Shown: positions 61,385-64,000 of the stretch, piece by piece | Position numbering within the stretch: the stretch's first letter is position 1 | Layout of the letters: every line of letters begins with the position of its first letter | Origin: Erythrobacter sp. HKB08 | GTDB lineage: Bacteria; Pseudomonadota; Alphaproteobacteria; Sphingomonadales; Sphingomonadaceae | NCBI RefSeq assembly: GCF_004114695.1 | Contig: NZ_CP035310.1 | Location: 1,657,501-1,721,500, forward strand | Direction of reading: 5' to 3' | DNA: 64,000 bases | Notes under the pieces: model-generated | What the model saw: only the letters and a program-made list of their open reading frames with translations | Database searches by the model: none | Told to the model about the DNA's origin: nothing | Translations under genes and position numbers: made by a program

Positions 61385-63149
61385 CACGCCGATAAAACGC
61401 GTAATTGTCGCGGTTGCACTCGCTTGCGCGCTTGCTGCGTGCAGCGAGAGCGAACCCGAGCTTTCGCCGATCGAAAGCGCACGCGAGGCGCTGTCGGACG
61501 GCGATGCGATTGCTGCGGAAGTGTCCTTGCGCGAAGCATTGAGCGACGGTGCGGCCCGCGCCGATGTCGCGGCTTATCTTGGCGAAGCGAAGCTCCAACA
61601 GGGGCAACTGGCGGAAGCGCGGGACTGGCTGACCGACACGAGATTTAGTCCCGAGACCGAGGCTCACGGCAATCACATGCTCGGCCGTCTCGCGATGGCA
61701 GAGGGCGACCTCCCTGCCGCGGGAAGGGCATTCGACCGGTCCCTCGAGGCTGGCGGGGAAACGGCAGAACTATGGGTCGACATTGCCCGCCTGCGTTTCG
61801 CCGGCGGCGAACATGTACAGGCATTCGAGGCAAGCAGGCGCGCATCCGAGATCGACCCGGACAGCCTGCCCGCCGCAATACTGGATGCGCAGCTCACTCG
61901 CGATGCGCTGGGCCCGGCGCGTGCGATCCATTCGATGGAGCAGGCGCTCGAGCAGCATCCGGAATCTGCCGAACTACTGGCAGAGTATGCCGCCACGCTT
62001 GGGGAGGCCGGCCGCTACAGCGACATGCTTGCAGCGGTCAGGCAATTGCAGAAGGTCGATCCGGGCAATTCACGGGTACATTACCTGCAGGCTGTTCTCA
62101 CGGCGCGGGCAGGCAAATGGGACCTTTCCTATTCGCTCCTGCAGCGCAGCTCGGAACTGGCGGAGGAAACTCCTTCTGCGTTGCTGCTTTCCGGCATCCT
62201 CGATCTCCAACGCGCCAATTATTCGAGCGCGGCACAGACGCTGCAACAACTGGCCGTCCGACAACCGGACAACCGACGTGTCCGGTTCCTCTGGGCCAAG
62301 TCGCTGCATCTTGGGCGGCGCGACAGGGAACTGGTCTACGAATTCGGCGAGGAGGCATCGCGCGACGATGCTGCGCCCTATCTCCAGACACTGGTTGCCC
62401 GTTCGTTCGAGAGCATCGGCGATCGCCGGAAGGCTGGTGAAATGCTCGACCGGTCCAACATGGCCGGTCGCGATCGTTTCCGCGAGATTACGAGCAGCAC
62501 ACCCTTCGCCGTTGCCGCAGGGCGCAAGACGGCCAATGGCGCAGATGTCCTCATACTCGCGCGCGCCGCCATTGGGGCAGGGAGGCCAGAGGTTGCAGCT
62601 CGGGCGAGCGAGGAATTCCTCGGCCAAATCCCGGGCTCGGTCGATGCGATGATCCTTGCCGGCGATGGCCTTATGGCGTCACGCCGGTTCGATGCTGCGC
62701 AGGACAGGTTTTCGGCTGCTGCCCGGGTTCGCAACAGCTGGCCGCTCGCATACAAGCGCAGCAGCTTGCTGCAGTTCGGCGGCGCGAACGACGAAGCGCT
62801 GGCCGTGGTGGGAGATCACTTGTCGAGCGCACCCTTCAACCAGGAAGCCTTGGCGGTCCTCGCAGAATTTCTCGCGATCGAGGGGCGATGGGGCGAAGCC
62901 GCGCGCGCAGCGGATAGCGCAATCGCCGCAGGTGGCGCGCGCGATCCTGCATTGCTTGTCCTGCGCGCCAAGGCGTCATTGGCACTGGGCGAGATTGACG
63001 ACGCGCTGGTCTTTGCCGAAACCGCTCACGATCTTGCGCCCATGCACCGCGACACCGTCTCGACGCTTGCGAATGTATACGAGCAGGCTGAAGTCGACCC
63101 GGCAATGATCGCTGCTGCAAAACGAAAGGCGCGCCTGCTCGGCGCCTAA
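61368..63149 (+). CDS. TPR-repeat lipoprotein, PrsT-like
   Basis: A 593-residue predicted lipoprotein. The N-terminus RVIVAVALACALAAC gives a lipobox with C25, so it is acylated after export. About ten helix-turn-helix TPR-type repeats follow (AAEVSLREALSDGAARADVA, QLAEARDWLTD, NHMLGRLAMAEGDLPAAGRA, and so on). In the PEP-CTERM/XrtA clusters of other bacteria a TPR lipoprotein named PrsT lies here, but usually near 900 residues; this one is shorter. The ATG at 61368 overlaps the prsR stop by 17 bases. It could be a scaffold for exopolysaccharide export. Confidence 0.78.
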   Translation: MTCTPDTPIKRVIVAVALACALAACSESEPELSPIESAREALSDGDAIAAEVSLREALSDGAARADVAAYLGEAKLQQGQLAEARDWLTDTRFSPETEAHGNHMLGRLAMAEGDLPAAGRAFDRSLEAGGETAELWVDIARLRFAGGEHVQAFEASRRASEIDPDSLPAAILDAQLTRDALGPARAIHSMEQALEQHPESAELLAEYAATLGEAGRYSDMLAAVRQLQKVDPGNSRVHYLQAVLTARAGKWDLSYSLLQRSSELAEETPSALLLSGILDLQRANYSSAAQTLQQLAVRQPDNRRVRFLWAKSLHLGRRDRELVYEFGEEASRDDAAPYLQTLVARSFESIGDRRKAGEMLDRSNMAGRDRFREITSSTPFAVAAGRKTANGADVLILARAAIGAGRPEVAARASEEFLGQIPGSVDAMILAGDGLMASRRFDAAQDRFSAAARVRNSWPLAYKRSSLLQFGGANDEALAVVGDHLSSAPFNQEALAVLAEFLAIEGRWGEAARAADSAIAAGGARDPALLVLRAKASLALGEIDDALVFAETAHDLAPMHRDTVSTLANVYEQAEVDPAMIAAAKRKARLLGA

Positions 63150-63190
63150 CCTATCGACAGCATCGGCATGAGGCTGCACATGCATGCGCC

Positions 63191-64000
63191 ATGTCGAGAC
63201 TGGCTTTCCTCTCCGATCCGATGCTTCGCCTGCTGGTGCTGGCGGTCGCGCTTGCGTTGGTGCTGCCAGCCACGGGTGAGGCGAGCGGGCCGGTCAGGGC
63301 CGTTTCGAACGGCCTCATCTTCCTGCTCTTCTTCGTGAACGGCATCCGGGTCGGCCGTGCCGAGGTCCTGCGCGGGCTCGGTAACCTGCGTTTCCTCGTC
63401 CCGCTGTTCGGCTGGATATTCATTGCAATGGCGATTGCCGGAGTAGGGCTCGCTGCATTGGGAGGGCAAGTCCTGCCGCCGGTCATTGCGCTGGGCTTCA
63501 TATATCTGGGCTGCATGCCTTCGACCGTGCAGTCGGCGACATCCTACACAACGATCGCAGGCGGCAGCACCGCGCTTGCCGTAATCGGAGCGGCGCTGGG
63601 AAGCATTGCGGGGGTTTTCATCAGCGCGCCGCTGTTCGCATTGCTCGGTGGGGGAGCCGTCGGTGAGATCGGCAATGACGCCGTGGTGAGGATTGCGCTG
63701 CTTCTCGTGCTTCCATTCGTCATTGGACAGGTCGTGCAGCACTGGCTCAAACCGGTGGTCGATCGCGAGAAGGCGAGAGCAGTGTGGCTCGACCGGATCG
63801 CGATTGCGATGGCGGTCTATGTCGCAACGTCCGGCGCGGTCGAGAACGGTGCAGGGGGCGATCTCGACACGACCGCATGGCTTGCGCTTATGAGCCTTAC
63901 TGCGCTGTTCCTGCTGTTCGGCCATGGCGGGGCATGGCTCGTCAGCGGGCTGATCGGCTATTCGCGCGAAGACCGGATCGCATTCGTCTTCGGCGGAGCA
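63191..64000 (+). CDS. Bile acid:sodium symporter-like protein, 3' end outside window
   Basis: An open frame with ATG at 63191 that runs to the window edge (270 codons, no stop). The product is a multi-helix membrane protein (LRLLVLAVALALVLPATGEA, LIFLLFFVNGIRVG). It contains LGCMPSTVQSATSYTTIAGG, which matches the PSTVQS motif of the SBF-like (PF13593-type) branch of the bile-acid:Na+ symporter superfamily. These proteins probably carry organic anions with sodium; no bile acid role is implied here. The gap after the PrsT-like gene is 41 bases, so co-transcription is possible. Confidence 0.85.
   Translation, partial: MSRLAFLSDPMLRLLVLAVALALVLPATGEASGPVRAVSNGLIFLLFFVNGIRVGRAEVLRGLGNLRFLVPLFGWIFIAMAIAGVGLAALGGQVLPPVIALGFIYLGCMPSTVQSATSYTTIAGGSTALAVIGAALGSIAGVFISAPLFALLGGGAVGEIGNDAVVRIALLLVLPFVIGQVVQHWLKPVVDREKARAVWLDRIAIAMAVYVATSGAVENGAGGDLDTTAWLALMSLTALFLLFGHGGAWLVSGLIGYSREDRIAFVFGGA

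Noticed and set aside
59864-61387. 507-codon minus-strand frame opposite prsR
   Set aside because: PrsR on the plus strand shows all receiver, AAA+ and HTH motifs; the opposite frame is a codon-bias shadow.

Overview
The window reads as a single chromosomal stretch of an alphaproteobacterium, most likely an Erythrobacteraceae-type Sphingomonadales. This assignment is inferred from gene families and gene order, not from a database search. The supporting signs are high GC, the recG / sdhE-mfd arrangement, the ZauP-ZapA-6S RNA-5-FCL-DUF2842 strand, a RamB-type regulator divergent from isocitrate lyase, and an XrtA/PEP-CTERM-type PrsK-PrsR-PrsT group. There is no phage, insertion sequence, CRISPR array or integron, and base composition looks even throughout.

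Layout. 1-16 kb is housekeeping: the tail of a small exported protein, secA, tRNA-Asn, nadK, a GGDEF(degenerate)-EAL phosphodiesterase, mfd, sdhE, recG, a low-molecular-weight phosphotyrosine phosphatase, an exported DUF885 metallopeptidase-like protein, a UbiB/ABC1 kinase, a 53-residue Pmp3-type membrane peptide and a DUF3429 membrane protein. 16-26 kb is the main accessory block: a five-gene minus-strand operon in which every product is exported. It encodes three DUF11-type proteins, one small single-domain relative and a 1684-residue protein with Ig-like modules followed by a probable outer-membrane beta-barrel. A sixth small relative sits alone at 31.6-32.0 kb. 26-32 kb carries tRNA-Pro, thyA, and a branched-chain 2-oxoacid dehydrogenase operon (E1 alpha, E1 beta, a lipoyl-like protein lacking the lipoyl lysine, E2).

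32-36 kb holds tRNA-Asp, an MFS/GPH transporter and the cell-division strand ZauP-like, ZapA, 6S RNA, 5-formyltetrahydrofolate cyclo-ligase, DUF2842. 36-42 kb is a carbon-metabolism operon (tkt, gap, pgk, a PaaI-type thioesterase, a 2OG-Fe(II) oxygenase-like gene, class I aldolase). 42-48 kb contains a tiny exported protein, thiE, two peptidoglycan enzymes (a lipoprotein L,D-transpeptidase and an M23 endopeptidase), efp, suhB and tRNA-Leu. 47.7-56 kb has a zinc alcohol dehydrogenase, an SLC13 permease, an exported M20 amidohydrolase, isocitrate lyase and its divergent regulator. 56-64 kb is an exopolysaccharide-type signalling group (polyprenyl sugar transferase, PrsK, PrsR, PrsT-like) that ends in a truncated bile-acid:sodium-symporter-like gene.

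The strongest candidate for an undescribed system is the 16-26 kb surface operon. Its secreted members share N- and C-terminal beta-strand-like modules, including a short common C-terminal signature that also occurs in the unlinked orphan. That pattern suggests an assembled surface structure with the barrel protein as its outer-membrane component; this is inference.
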